From Rhodospirillaceae bacterium (GTDB taxonomy: Bacteria > Pseudomonadota > Alphaproteobacteria > Rhodospirillales > JABJKH01): a stretch of 55,227 nucleotides of DNA. Position numbers and translations under genes: made by a program. Shown piece after piece: positions 25,502 to 34,025 of this stretch (position 1 is the stretch's first letter; each line of letters starts with the position of its first letter). Location: the NCBI GenBank assembly GCA_018660465.1, contig JABJKH010000028.1, positions 1 to 55,227 on the forward strand, read 5' to 3'. The notes beneath the pieces are model-generated. The model ran no database searches. It was not told the DNA's origin and saw only the letters and a list, made by a program, of their open reading frames with translations.

Positions 25502-26317
25502 ATGACGCATCGCTACCCGCTCGTGGATATTAAAGACACACCACCCGCCGATCCGCGCCCCGGCATTGGGGCCGAGGTCCGTGTTGCTATTGGTGGGCAC
25601 AATGACAGCCCTACGGCAGCCATTCATTGGACAGCAAGTCCTGGCGGCGGCTTCGCCCCTTATATTAATCGGGGCTGTGAGGAGATCGTCTATTACCTCA
25701 GCGGCGGTGGCACCGACGGGAATGACACCGTGGGTGCAGGGCATTGTCGCGCAATTCCAAAAGGGACAGCACATTCGTATGCAAACCCCTCAGACGAAGA
25801 AACGACGACAGCGGTTAGTTTTTTAATCGGGGCGGCGGACTTTGATCAGTCAGAACATGAACTTCTCGAAGGGCAGGCATCTGAAGACGATCAAAGTATT
25901 CTCGTTCATGTTGACGATGTAACACCTGAGAACATGGCCAAAGGCGATGGCTGGCTGATCAGTGACTTTCGTTTGCCATTCGGGGCGCATAACGGCTGTT
26001 CGAGCACGCTGTTTCGGGCGCGGTTTTTGCCAGGGGCGGTCCACAAGAAGCACACCCACGAAGCCTGCGACGAAATTTATTATGTGATCAGCGGCCACGG
26101 GTTAGCAGGGGCTGGCGATGATCGGGTTGAAGTCAGGGGAGGACAATTTCACTACATCCCCAAAGGCGTTGAACACTGGCTCCACAATCTGAGCGACACC
26201 GACCCTATTGAAGTTGTTGGCGTCTATATCGGGGCTGGCACTGTTGCAGAAACCGAATACACCTATAAAGGCGACGTCACCGAACAAGATCTAGTTGCCA
26301 GAACCGGAGGAAGCTAA
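25502..26317 (+). CDS. Double-cupin domain protein, first gene of catabolic operon
   Basis: A 271-residue protein with two cupin barrels. The C-terminal one has the full metal set in KKHTHEACDEIYYVISGHGLA and FHYIPKGVEHWLHN (His, His, Glu, His). The N-terminal one (NRGCEEIVYYLSGGG, then AIPKGTAHSYAN) lacks the His-x-His pair and may not bind metal. Similar bicupins act on phosphosugars, quercetin, gentisate or oxalate, so function is open. I start at the ATG (25502) two codons after a TTG. The next gene begins within its stop codon (TAATG), a one-base overlap that shows translational coupling. Confidence 0.85.
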   Translation: MTHRYPLVDIKDTPPADPRPGIGAEVRVAIGGHNDSPTAAIHWTASPGGGFAPYINRGCEEIVYYLSGGGTDGNDTVGAGHCRAIPKGTAHSYANPSDEETTTAVSFLIGAADFDQSEHELLEGQASEDDQSILVHVDDVTPENMAKGDGWLISDFRLPFGAHNGCSSTLFRARFLPGAVHKKHTHEACDEIYYVISGHGLAGAGDDRVEVRGGQFHYIPKGVEHWLHNLSDTDPIEVVGVYIGAGTVAETEYTYKGDVTEQDLVARTGGS

Positions 26318-27315
26318 TGCTACGAACAGCGGTGATCGGCCTCGGATGGTGGGGCACAGAAGTAATCAAGCGTCTGGCAAATAGTGACCGCATTCAAGTC
26401 GTAGCCGGGGTTGATGTCGCGCCAGACCTTGTGCGGGACTTTATGGCTGAGCAAGATGTTCCCCTGATGGGAAGTTATGAAGAAGTCCTGGAGAACCCAG
26501 AGATCGAGGCGGTTATTCTGACCACGCCGAATGGTCTCCACGAAGCCCAAGTGTTGGCTGCGGCTGCGGCTGGCAAACAAATATTCTGTGAAAAGCCCCT
26601 GACCCTATCGGCGGCAGGGGCCGAGCGGATGCTGGCGGCCTGCGATGAAAAAGGCCTGAAACTCGGCATTGGCTACGAACGCCGCTACGAAGGGGCCATG
26701 GAAGAAACCAAACGGATGCTGGACGATGGTGAATTGGGCACCCTGCTTCATATGGAATTCAATGCATCGTACAATTTATTTGCGGGTGTCGAATTAAAGG
26801 GTTGGCGGCATGACCCGAAACAGGCCCCCGCCGGCACCATGACCGCCTTAGGCGTGCACCACACAGATTTCATGCAAAGCCTTGCTGGACCCGCACGAGA
26901 AATTTACGCCGTTGCTGCTGATCGGTCTCCTGATTACCCCGGCAACGATATTGTTTCCATCGCAATTACCTACGAATCAGGTGTCACGGGGTCCTTCTGC
27001 ACCATTGGCACGACGCCGTTTTATCAGCGCATGACGGTCTTTGGGGATCGCGGCTGGAGCGAAATTCGAGAAGTTTCAAACGTCGATAAGCCTGATCCCG
27101 CCGTGCTGACGTGGCGCGGTATGGATGAAGAAATCCACACCCGCACCTATTCCCCGACCGACACGGTGACGCAGAACTTCCATGCCTGGGCTGATGCGGT
27201 GGCCGGTAAATCCGACTACCGCTTCACCCGCCAAGAAATTTTGCACAATGTTGAAATTCTAGAATCAATTGTGATTTCGGCGGAGACCGGTAAGCCTCGC
27301 CTCGTAAGAACTTAG
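26317..27315 (+). CDS. Gfo/Idh/MocA family NAD(P)-dependent oxidoreductase
   Basis: A 332-residue cytoplasmic enzyme. The N-terminal Rossmann domain shows GLGWWGTEVIKRLANSD and ends with FCEKPLTLSAAGAERML, where the Lys of EKP is the family's catalytic and cofactor residue. The C-terminal domain has GVHHTDFMQSLAGPARE, carrying the histidine-aspartate pair seen in inositol and sugar dehydrogenases. The family oxidises sugar or inositol hydroxyls, or dehydrates and cleaves related compounds. It overlaps the bicupin by one base, and the acyl-CoA dehydrogenase starts eight bases after its stop, so it belongs to the run starting at 25502. Confidence 0.93.
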   Translation: MLRTAVIGLGWWGTEVIKRLANSDRIQVVAGVDVAPDLVRDFMAEQDVPLMGSYEEVLENPEIEAVILTTPNGLHEAQVLAAAAAGKQIFCEKPLTLSAAGAERMLAACDEKGLKLGIGYERRYEGAMEETKRMLDDGELGTLLHMEFNASYNLFAGVELKGWRHDPKQAPAGTMTALGVHHTDFMQSLAGPAREIYAVAADRSPDYPGNDIVSIAITYESGVTGSFCTIGTTPFYQRMTVFGDRGWSEIREVSNVDKPDPAVLTWRGMDEEIHTRTYSPTDTVTQNFHAWADAVAGKSDYRFTRQEILHNVEILESIVISAETGKPRLVRT

Positions 27316-27323
27316 GACCCACT

Positions 27324-28487
27324 ATGGATTTCAACCTAAACGAAGACCAGAAGCTGTTTAAAGATTCAGTGGAGGGATTCGCCCAGCATCATTTAGCCGA
27401 CGGTGCCGTTGCACGTGCCCATGAAGACACCTATCCCTGGGAGGTCGCCAAATTAATGGCTGAGCAAGGGCTGCTTGGCATCACCATCAACGAGGCCGAC
27501 GGCGGCCAAGGTGGTAGCCTGATGGACGCGGTGTTGGCGATCGAAGCCATCGCCAAATTCTGCCCCCGAAGCGCCGATGTGGTTCAAGCAGGAAACTTTG
27601 GCGCCATTCGAGTCCTGGCAGAATACGCCTCTTCCGAGCAAAAAGAACGGCTGCTGGGACCCATGCTGAAGGGTGAAAAGCTCATTGCCGTCGCCATGAC
27701 TGAACCTGAGGCAGGTTCGGCGGCGACCGACCTCAAGACCACAGCAACCCCGGACGGTGACGGCTTTCGCATTAATGGCTCAAAAATCTTCACCACCCAC
27801 GGCCAGTTCGCCGATGTGTTTCTGGCCTACGTCCGCTATGGCCCTGGGGTCGGCGGCATTGGCTCTGTCTTAATAGAGCGTGGCCAAGACGGCTTTAAGA
27901 CCGGAAACCCGGTGAAATTCATGTCTGGTGAGGAATGGGTGCAGCTTTATTTTGACGATGCCTATGTCGGACCCGAAAATGTTTTGCTGGGAGAAGGGGG
28001 GTTCAAGAAACAAATCGCGGGCTTCAATGTCGAACGCATCGGCAATACGGCGCGGTCTCTGGCATTAGGTCGTTACGCATTCGAAATAGCCAGAGATTAC
28101 GCGGCAACCCGTGAACAATTCGGCCGTACGCTTAATGAATTCCAAGGCCTGCAATGGAAGTTCGCTGAAATGAAGGTCAAGCTGGATGCGGCTGAATTAC
28201 TGCTTTATCGGGCCGCCTGTAATTCAGACGGGGGATTTCCGTCTGCCGAAGAAACCTCCATCGCGAAGTTATACTGCAATACCGCTGGTTTCGAAGTTGC
28301 CAATGAAGCCATGCAGATCATGGGCGGGGCCGGGTTCAGCGAGGATTGCCTGATCGAATACTGTGTCCGCCGGACGCGCGGCTGGATGATCGCCGGTGGA
28401 TCGTTGGAGATGATGAAGAACAGGATCGCGGAATCTGTGTTTGAGCGCCGGTTTTCCCAACGCCCGCCGAGACCGGAGACAAAATAA
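27324..28487 (+). CDS. Acyl-CoA dehydrogenase family protein
   Basis: A 387-residue flavoprotein with the three-domain ACAD fold. AMTEPEAGSAATDLKTTA and GSKIFTTHGQFADVFL are the FAD and substrate motifs, and MQIMGGAGFSEDCLIE the C-terminal flavin contact. It would oxidise an acyl-CoA at C2-C3 and pass electrons to ETF. The catalytic Glu found in the usual YEGT motif is replaced here (MIAGGSLEMM). Glu237 in NVERIG lies where isovaleryl-CoA and long-chain enzymes place their base, hinting at a branched or long substrate. It sits between an oxidoreductase (8 bases) and a CoA ligase (6 bases), which suggests they act in one pathway. Confidence 0.93.
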   Translation: MDFNLNEDQKLFKDSVEGFAQHHLADGAVARAHEDTYPWEVAKLMAEQGLLGITINEADGGQGGSLMDAVLAIEAIAKFCPRSADVVQAGNFGAIRVLAEYASSEQKERLLGPMLKGEKLIAVAMTEPEAGSAATDLKTTATPDGDGFRINGSKIFTTHGQFADVFLAYVRYGPGVGGIGSVLIERGQDGFKTGNPVKFMSGEEWVQLYFDDAYVGPENVLLGEGGFKKQIAGFNVERIGNTARSLALGRYAFEIARDYAATREQFGRTLNEFQGLQWKFAEMKVKLDAAELLLYRAACNSDGGFPSAEETSIAKLYCNTAGFEVANEAMQIMGGAGFSEDCLIEYCVRRTRGWMIAGGSLEMMKNRIAESVFERRFSQRPPRPETK

Positions 28488-28493
28488 CCCACC

Positions 28494-30569
28494 ATGTCGA
28501 ACTCCGAAATTGCTGATGCCTTATTCAATCCCCGCGCCGTCGCTTTGGTCGGGGCCTCTGGGGATGAAAAGAAAAACACCGCCCGCCCACAACGCTTTCT
28601 AAAGAAACACGGCTTTAAAGGCCGCATCGTCCCCATCAACCCAAGCCGGGACGAGGTGCTAGGCGAAGCGGCTTACCCCGATATTGCCTCGGCCCCGGGT
28701 CCCATCGATCACGCCTTTATCATGGTGCCCGCCAAGTTTGTGCCGGGCGTCATCGAAGATTGCGTGAAAGCGGGGGTTAAGACCGCCGCGATCTACAGCG
28801 ATGGTTTTGCTGAAACGGGTGAAGGCGGCCGCCGGATCCAAGAGGACATGGTTAAAATGGCCAGGGACGGCGGCTTGCGCATCATTGGCCCCAATAGCAT
28901 GGGCGCAATTGATGTTGGGGCGGGGGCGGCAATCACCGTCAACGCAGCCTTGGAAGTGCCGGAAATTAAGCCAGGCTCGTTGGGCGTTGTCTCTCAAAGC
29001 GGCACCATCTTAGGCACCCTTATCTCGCGCGGCACGGCACGGGGACAAAAGTTTTCGAGACTCGTGTCCATCGGTAATGAAGCCGACCTGACTGTGGGAG
29101 AGGTCGGGGATATGTTGGTCGATGATCCCAACACCGGCGCGATCTTGTTATTTCTGGAAACCATCCGCGATCCCGTGTCCCTCGCCGCCATGGCGCGCCG
29201 CGCGTATGAAACGGGCAAGCCGGTGATTGCGTATAAGTTGGGCCGGTCTGAAGCCGGCCGGGAACTGGCGCTTAGTCATTCCGGGGCCTTGGCAGGGGAT
29301 GACCGAGCAGCAGACGCCTTTTTCCGACAGCATGGCGTCCTTCGGGTCGGCATGTTGGAAACTCTTTTCGAACTACCGGCACTCGTCATGGGTCGAAAGC
29401 CAATGACTGGGAAACGTGTCGGGGTCCTGACGACGACGGGTGGCGGGGCAGCGACCGTGGTCGATCAACTAGGTGCCAAGGGGATTGAGTTGATCTCAGC
29501 CCCTGCCCCGTTGCGCGAAAAATTAAAACCCTTCGGAATTAATTTTGGAGACGAAACAATTGTCGACGTCACCATGGCGGGGACTCGAAAAGAGGTATAT
29601 CAGCCCGCCCTCCAAGAACTTCTGGATACACCTGACTGCGACGCGGTGGTTGCGGTAGTGGGATCATCTGCGCAATTTCACGCTCATGCAGCGGTCGAAC
29701 CAATTGTCGCCGCTGCGTCCGGCAGCAAAAAACCCGTCGCTGTATTTTTGGTTCCGCAGGCGGATCAATCTTTGGCTCTGTTGGCAGATGCGGGGATCGC
29801 CGCCTTCCGCACGCCGGAGGCCTGTGCCGACGCGGTGAGTTGTTTCCTGGATTGGACTCCGCCGTCGCCAATCCCGACAAATGTTTTACCAGGTGCTGTG
29901 ATCGAACAATTGGCAGCGGCCAAGGGTCCTATTCTCGATGAAATGCTCTCTGGCGAAATTTTTGAAGCTCTCGGTATTGGACGTGCCGTCAGTCACCTTT
30001 TAGACGAAGACAACCCGGTTTCCAAAGTCGGCTATCCGGTTGTCGCAAAGGCCGTCTCGCCCGATATCGCTCACAAGACCGAGGCAGGCGGCGTGATCTT
30101 GAACATTCAAAACGATGCGGAACTGGAAAAAGCGTCAAAAACCCTTCGCACGCGCCTTGCTGCCTCCCACCCCCAGGCCAATCTTAAGGGCATCTTGGTT
30201 CAGCGCATGGAACAAGGCTTAGGCGAGGTCCTCATCGGATATCGCCAAGCGGGAGAAACCGGCCCCATCGTGACCCTGGCACTCGGCGGCACCCTCGCGG
30301 AAATCTATAAGGACGCCAGCGTGCGCTTGGCCCCGGTGGACGAAAAATCGGCAATGGAGATGATTGAAGAAGTCAAAGGTCTGGCACCCCTTCGAGGATA
30401 CAGAGGCATGCCGAAGGGAGACTTGGACGCCCTTGCAAGCGCCCTTGTTAAGATTTCGGCATTGGCCGCAGCACCGGAAGTCTCAGAAGCAGAGATTAAC
30501 CCCTTAATCGTCAAGCCCGAAGGCGAAGGTATTGTCGCGGTCGATGGACTAATTGTATTGTATAAATAA
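28494..30569 (+). CDS. NDP-forming acyl-CoA synthetase (acetate-CoA ligase family)
   Basis: A 691-residue fusion of alpha and beta parts. Residues 1-130 are the CoA-binding domain (FNPRAVALVGASGDEKK), 140-300 a succinyl-CoA-synthetase-like ligase domain with LGVVSQSGTILGTLI and the phosphohistidine loop LALSHSGALAGDD, 300-470 a second flavodoxin-like domain, and 480-691 an ATP-grasp domain (GYPVVAKAVSPDIAHKTEAGG, then SEAEINPLIV). The family forms or uses acyl-CoA with ATP or ADP and phosphate, or acts on related acids such as pimelate and malonate. Following an acyl-CoA dehydrogenase, it likely activates the pathway acid. Length and domain order are complete. Confidence 0.94.
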   Translation: MSNSEIADALFNPRAVALVGASGDEKKNTARPQRFLKKHGFKGRIVPINPSRDEVLGEAAYPDIASAPGPIDHAFIMVPAKFVPGVIEDCVKAGVKTAAIYSDGFAETGEGGRRIQEDMVKMARDGGLRIIGPNSMGAIDVGAGAAITVNAALEVPEIKPGSLGVVSQSGTILGTLISRGTARGQKFSRLVSIGNEADLTVGEVGDMLVDDPNTGAILLFLETIRDPVSLAAMARRAYETGKPVIAYKLGRSEAGRELALSHSGALAGDDRAADAFFRQHGVLRVGMLETLFELPALVMGRKPMTGKRVGVLTTTGGGAATVVDQLGAKGIELISAPAPLREKLKPFGINFGDETIVDVTMAGTRKEVYQPALQELLDTPDCDAVVAVVGSSAQFHAHAAVEPIVAAASGSKKPVAVFLVPQADQSLALLADAGIAAFRTPEACADAVSCFLDWTPPSPIPTNVLPGAVIEQLAAAKGPILDEMLSGEIFEALGIGRAVSHLLDEDNPVSKVGYPVVAKAVSPDIAHKTEAGGVILNIQNDAELEKASKTLRTRLAASHPQANLKGILVQRMEQGLGEVLIGYRQAGETGPIVTLALGGTLAEIYKDASVRLAPVDEKSAMEMIEEVKGLAPLRGYRGMPKGDLDALASALVKISALAAAPEVSEAEINPLIVKPEGEGIVAVDGLIVLYK

Positions 30570-30601
30570 GAAACTTAACGACTTCTGGGGAAGATCATCT
30601 T

Positions 30602-31966
30602 ATGGCCGACGATACGCCCGAAATCAGCCCGGTAATGCGGGGGCTGAGCCAGTATATTTCGAACGCTCTGGCCCAAGACCTCCCCGATGCGGTCGCGGAA
30701 AAAGCCAAGCACCATCTATTGGATACGCTAGCTTCCATGGTATCGGGTGCACATATGGTGCCGGGTGAATTAGCGGTGAAGTACGCACGCCTCCAAGGCG
30801 GCACGCCGGAGGCAACAGTTGCCGGTAGTGACGTCGTCACCAACGCAGTCAACGCAGCCCTCGCCAACGGCATGTCGGCGCATGCGGACGAAACCGATGA
30901 TTCCCACTTCACATCGCGCAGTCACTTAGGCTGTGCGGTCGTGCCTGCCGCCTTGGCCATGGCCGAAAAAGAAAAACGATCCGGCCTTGATATGTTGAAA
31001 GCAGTGGTGTTGGGCTATGACATCGGTGGTCGGTTGACACCATCACTTAACGCCAATCGATTTTACGCAGCAGGGCACAGCACCCATACCTTCGCGCCAT
31101 TGTTTGGGTCAGCAGCAGCGGCGAGCGCCCTCGCTAACCTGAGCGAAGATCAAACCCGGTGGATGATATCCTATACGGCGCAACAAGCCTCCGGCGTAAA
31201 TTGCTGGCAGCGGGATGAAGACCACATCGAAAAGGCCTTCGATTTTGGCGGCATGGCGGCCCGGAACGGCGTGGCATCCGCAACCATGGTGCAGGCGGGC
31301 TGGACGGGATTGGAAGATGTGTTCTCTGGCCCGCGTAATTTCTTCTTCGCCTTCGCACCGGATGATGCGCAGCCTGAATTACTTCTGCATGAACTCGGTA
31401 AACGCTATGAGATCACCCTGACAAACATCAAAAAATGGACGGTCGGATCACCAATTCAAGCGGTGCTGGATTCAACCCAAGCGTTGATCCTGGAAAACGA
31501 CTTGGCGCCGGATGACATTGCAGAGATCATCGTCCGCATGTCGGACAATGAATCCCACGTCGTTGACAGCCGCCATATCGCCGACATCAACTGCCAACAC
31601 ATGACGGCTGTTATGGTGATGGATAAAACAGTGACGTTTGAGACGGCCCACGACAATGACCGCATGAATGACCCTGATATCCTGGCTCAAAAGGCCAAGG
31701 TAAAACTGACACCGGACCCAAGCCTGCCGCGACGCCAACCGATCATTGAGATTAAAACCACTGATGGTCGCGACCTGACCCACCGCACTATGGCGGTACG
31801 AGGGACACCAGATAACCCAATGACCAAACAAGAAGTCGGAGACAAGGCGTTCGAATTGTTTGCGGGTCCCTTGGGTGAAACCAAAGCTCAGGATTTAATT
31901 GATCGGGTTTGGAACATCGAAGACGTCGCCAACGTTCGCGACCTTAGCCCCTTATTAATGCCTTAG
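30602..31966 (+). CDS. MmgE/PrpD family protein (first of four)
   Basis: A 454-residue member of the family that includes 2-methylcitrate dehydratase (PrpD), cis-aconitate decarboxylase and iminodisuccinate epimerase. Family marks are AKHHLLDTLASMVSGAHM near residue 40, NAALANGMSAHADETDDSHF near 90, and KAVVLGYDIGGRL. The function is an elimination, decarboxylation or epimerisation on a di- or tricarboxylate-like acid, not further assignable. It starts 32 bases after the CoA ligase with GGGGAAG at 30587-30593. By eye it is closest to the fourth copy at 48325-49698, sharing the HADETDDSH stretch. Confidence 0.93.
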   Translation: MADDTPEISPVMRGLSQYISNALAQDLPDAVAEKAKHHLLDTLASMVSGAHMVPGELAVKYARLQGGTPEATVAGSDVVTNAVNAALANGMSAHADETDDSHFTSRSHLGCAVVPAALAMAEKEKRSGLDMLKAVVLGYDIGGRLTPSLNANRFYAAGHSTHTFAPLFGSAAAASALANLSEDQTRWMISYTAQQASGVNCWQRDEDHIEKAFDFGGMAARNGVASATMVQAGWTGLEDVFSGPRNFFFAFAPDDAQPELLLHELGKRYEITLTNIKKWTVGSPIQAVLDSTQALILENDLAPDDIAEIIVRMSDNESHVVDSRHIADINCQHMTAVMVMDKTVTFETAHDNDRMNDPDILAQKAKVKLTPDPSLPRRQPIIEIKTTDGRDLTHRTMAVRGTPDNPMTKQEVGDKAFELFAGPLGETKAQDLIDRVWNIEDVANVRDLSPLLMP

Positions 31967-31981
31967 ATCAGGATTGTGAAG

Positions 31982-33385
31982 ATGAGCCAGCCCAAGACAA
32001 TGTTCGACAAAATTTGGGATCAGCACACGATCACCCAGCAAGGCGAGGAGACATTGCTTTATGTCGACCGCTGTCTCATCCACGAAGGATCGCGACATTG
32101 CTTTGATCAAATGAAGCGAAACGGCAATACGGTGGCCGAGCCGGGTAAGATATTTGCCTTCTCGGATCACTATGTCCCAACCATAAACCGGGACAAGGGC
32201 ATCGCCGGGGTCCCCGATCCCAAAATTCGCGGCATGATCGAGCTGCTGGCAGCAAACACCAATGAACACGGCATAACGCTGTTTGGCTGGGACAGTCCTA
32301 ATCAGGGAATTCTCCACGTCGCCGGGCCGGAACAAGGGATTTCACTTCCAGGCATTATCCTCCTGGGGGCAGACTCCCACACCGCCACCCACGGCGCGCT
32401 TGGGAATGTTTCCTGGGGTGCTGGGGCATCTGAGATCACCCACGTCATGGCGACGCAAACCATTTGGCAACGTCGCCCCAAGACTCTTCAGATCACTGTC
32501 GATGGCACTCTACCTTTTGGCGTTGGGGCTAAGGATATCATCCTCGCCATTATCGCAAAGATTGGTCACGGCGGGGCCACGGGCCATGCGATTGAATACG
32601 CGGGCTCGACCATTCGGGCACTGAGCGTTGAAGAGCGAATGACCGTCTGCAACATGTCCATCGAAGGCGGCGGTCGCGCGGGCTCCGTTGCGCCTGATGA
32701 TAAAGTTTATGAGTATTTGGAAGGACGGACTTACGTGCCGAAAGGCCCAGACTGGGATGCTGCGCTAAAGTTCTGGAAGACTCTGCCTAGTGATAAAGGC
32801 GCGACGTTTGATCGCGAGGTTCATCTGAACGCGGAAGACATCGCCCCCATGGTCACTTGGGGCACCAACCCGGAGCATGGTGCCCCTATTACCGACCGCG
32901 TCCCCTCGCCTGATGACGCCGAAACGCCTGAGAAGAAACAAGAACTTGAGGCCGCCCTCGACTATGTCGGGTTAGCGCCTGGCACTCCGATTGATGGCAT
33001 CCCCGTCGATCACGTGTTTATCGGATCGTGCACCAACAGCCGCCTGGATGATCTTCGTGCTGCGGCTGAGGTGGCTAAGAAAGGCAAGGCACAAGTTACG
33101 GCCTGGGTCGTCCCCGGTTCCACCCCCATCAAGAAGGCCGCTGAAGCAGAAGGGCTGGATAAAATTTTTGAAGATGCCGGCTTTCAATGGCGGGATGCGG
33201 GATGTTCACTTTGCACCGCGATCAACGGCGAAATTTTACAGCCGGGTCAGCGCTGTGCCTCAACCTCCAACCGGAATTTCAAGGGCCGCCAAGGTTTGGG
33301 CTCGCGCACCCATTTGCTAAGCCCCGCCATGGCAGCTGCAGCAGCGATCACCGGTAAAATTACCGATGTTCGGAAGTTGGGATAG
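31982..33385 (+). CDS. LeuC-like aconitase-family dehydratase, large subunit
   Basis: A 467-residue protein that matches 3-isopropylmalate dehydratase large subunits in length. It has the iron-sulfur ligands in FIGSCTNSRLDDLR and DAGCSLCTAING, plus GADSHTATHGALGNVSWGAG and GPEQGISLPG. The 4Fe-4S enzyme hydrates or dehydrates 2- or 3-hydroxy acids. The cluster loop reads DAGCSLC rather than the usual EPGCSMC, and DHYVPTINRDK differs from LeuC near the active site, so I doubt a leucine role. The setting is catabolic, with no leuA. The start is at the ATG (31982), with TCAGGA eight bases before. A small subunit follows after ten bases. Confidence 0.9.
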   Translation: MSQPKTMFDKIWDQHTITQQGEETLLYVDRCLIHEGSRHCFDQMKRNGNTVAEPGKIFAFSDHYVPTINRDKGIAGVPDPKIRGMIELLAANTNEHGITLFGWDSPNQGILHVAGPEQGISLPGIILLGADSHTATHGALGNVSWGAGASEITHVMATQTIWQRRPKTLQITVDGTLPFGVGAKDIILAIIAKIGHGGATGHAIEYAGSTIRALSVEERMTVCNMSIEGGGRAGSVAPDDKVYEYLEGRTYVPKGPDWDAALKFWKTLPSDKGATFDREVHLNAEDIAPMVTWGTNPEHGAPITDRVPSPDDAETPEKKQELEAALDYVGLAPGTPIDGIPVDHVFIGSCTNSRLDDLRAAAEVAKKGKAQVTAWVVPGSTPIKKAAEAEGLDKIFEDAGFQWRDAGCSLCTAINGEILQPGQRCASTSNRNFKGRQGLGSRTHLLSPAMAAAAAITGKITDVRKLG

Positions 33386-33395
33386 GAGGAGAAAA

Positions 33396-34025
33396 ATGGA
33401 ACCGTTCACCACCTTCACCGCCATTGCCGTACCCATCGATGAAGCGAATGTCGATACCAATCAATTGTGCCCGACCAGATTTAATAAAGTGCCTGTTGGG
33501 GATGAAGACTATTGGAAAATTCTGATGCACGACCGTCGGTTTAACCCAGACGGATCAGAGAAGCCTGAGTTTATTTTAAACAAAGAACCGTACCGAAAAG
33601 CAGGCATTATCGTCGCGGATCGAAACTGGGGTGGTGGATCATCCCGAGAATCTGCCGTCTATTCCCTGAAAGCTTTTGGCATTCGTTCCGTCATCGCCTC
33701 AAGCTTTGGCGACATCCACTATTCCAATTGCATGAAGAATGGGGTGCTGCCGGCGAAGCTGCCGCAAGAAACTGTTCAAACGCTTCGATTACAGCTGCAC
33801 GAAAATATTGGCGCAGAAATTTCGATTGATCTTGAAGCACAAACAGTCACCGGCCCGGATGGCGTGGCACACGAATTTGAAATTCCAGAAAACCCGAAAT
33901 ATTGTCTGCTGAACGGTCTGGACGACATCGCCCGCACCCAAGAACATCAAGACAGCATTAATGCATTCCGCAAGAAACACACCAAAGAACTACCATTTCT
34001 AATTCCAGAGAGGTCTGAGCTATGA
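33396..34025 (+). CDS. LeuD-like aconitase-family dehydratase, small subunit
   Basis: A 209-residue swivel-domain subunit with a perfect ribosome site (AGGAGGAG). Motifs are IDEANVDTNQLCPTRF near the start, DRNWGGGSSRESAVYSLKAFGI, which is the substrate-binding loop (usually GCGSSREHA), and SSFGDIHYSNCMKNGVLP. The change of GCGSSREHA to GGGSSRESA suggests a substrate other than isopropylmalate. It pairs with the large subunit ahead of it. Its end overlaps the next gene by ATGA, indicating coupling. Confidence 0.92.
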   Translation: MEPFTTFTAIAVPIDEANVDTNQLCPTRFNKVPVGDEDYWKILMHDRRFNPDGSEKPEFILNKEPYRKAGIIVADRNWGGGSSRESAVYSLKAFGIRSVIASSFGDIHYSNCMKNGVLPAKLPQETVQTLRLQLHENIGAEISIDLEAQTVTGPDGVAHEFEIPENPKYCLLNGLDDIARTQEHQDSINAFRKKHTKELPFLIPERSEL

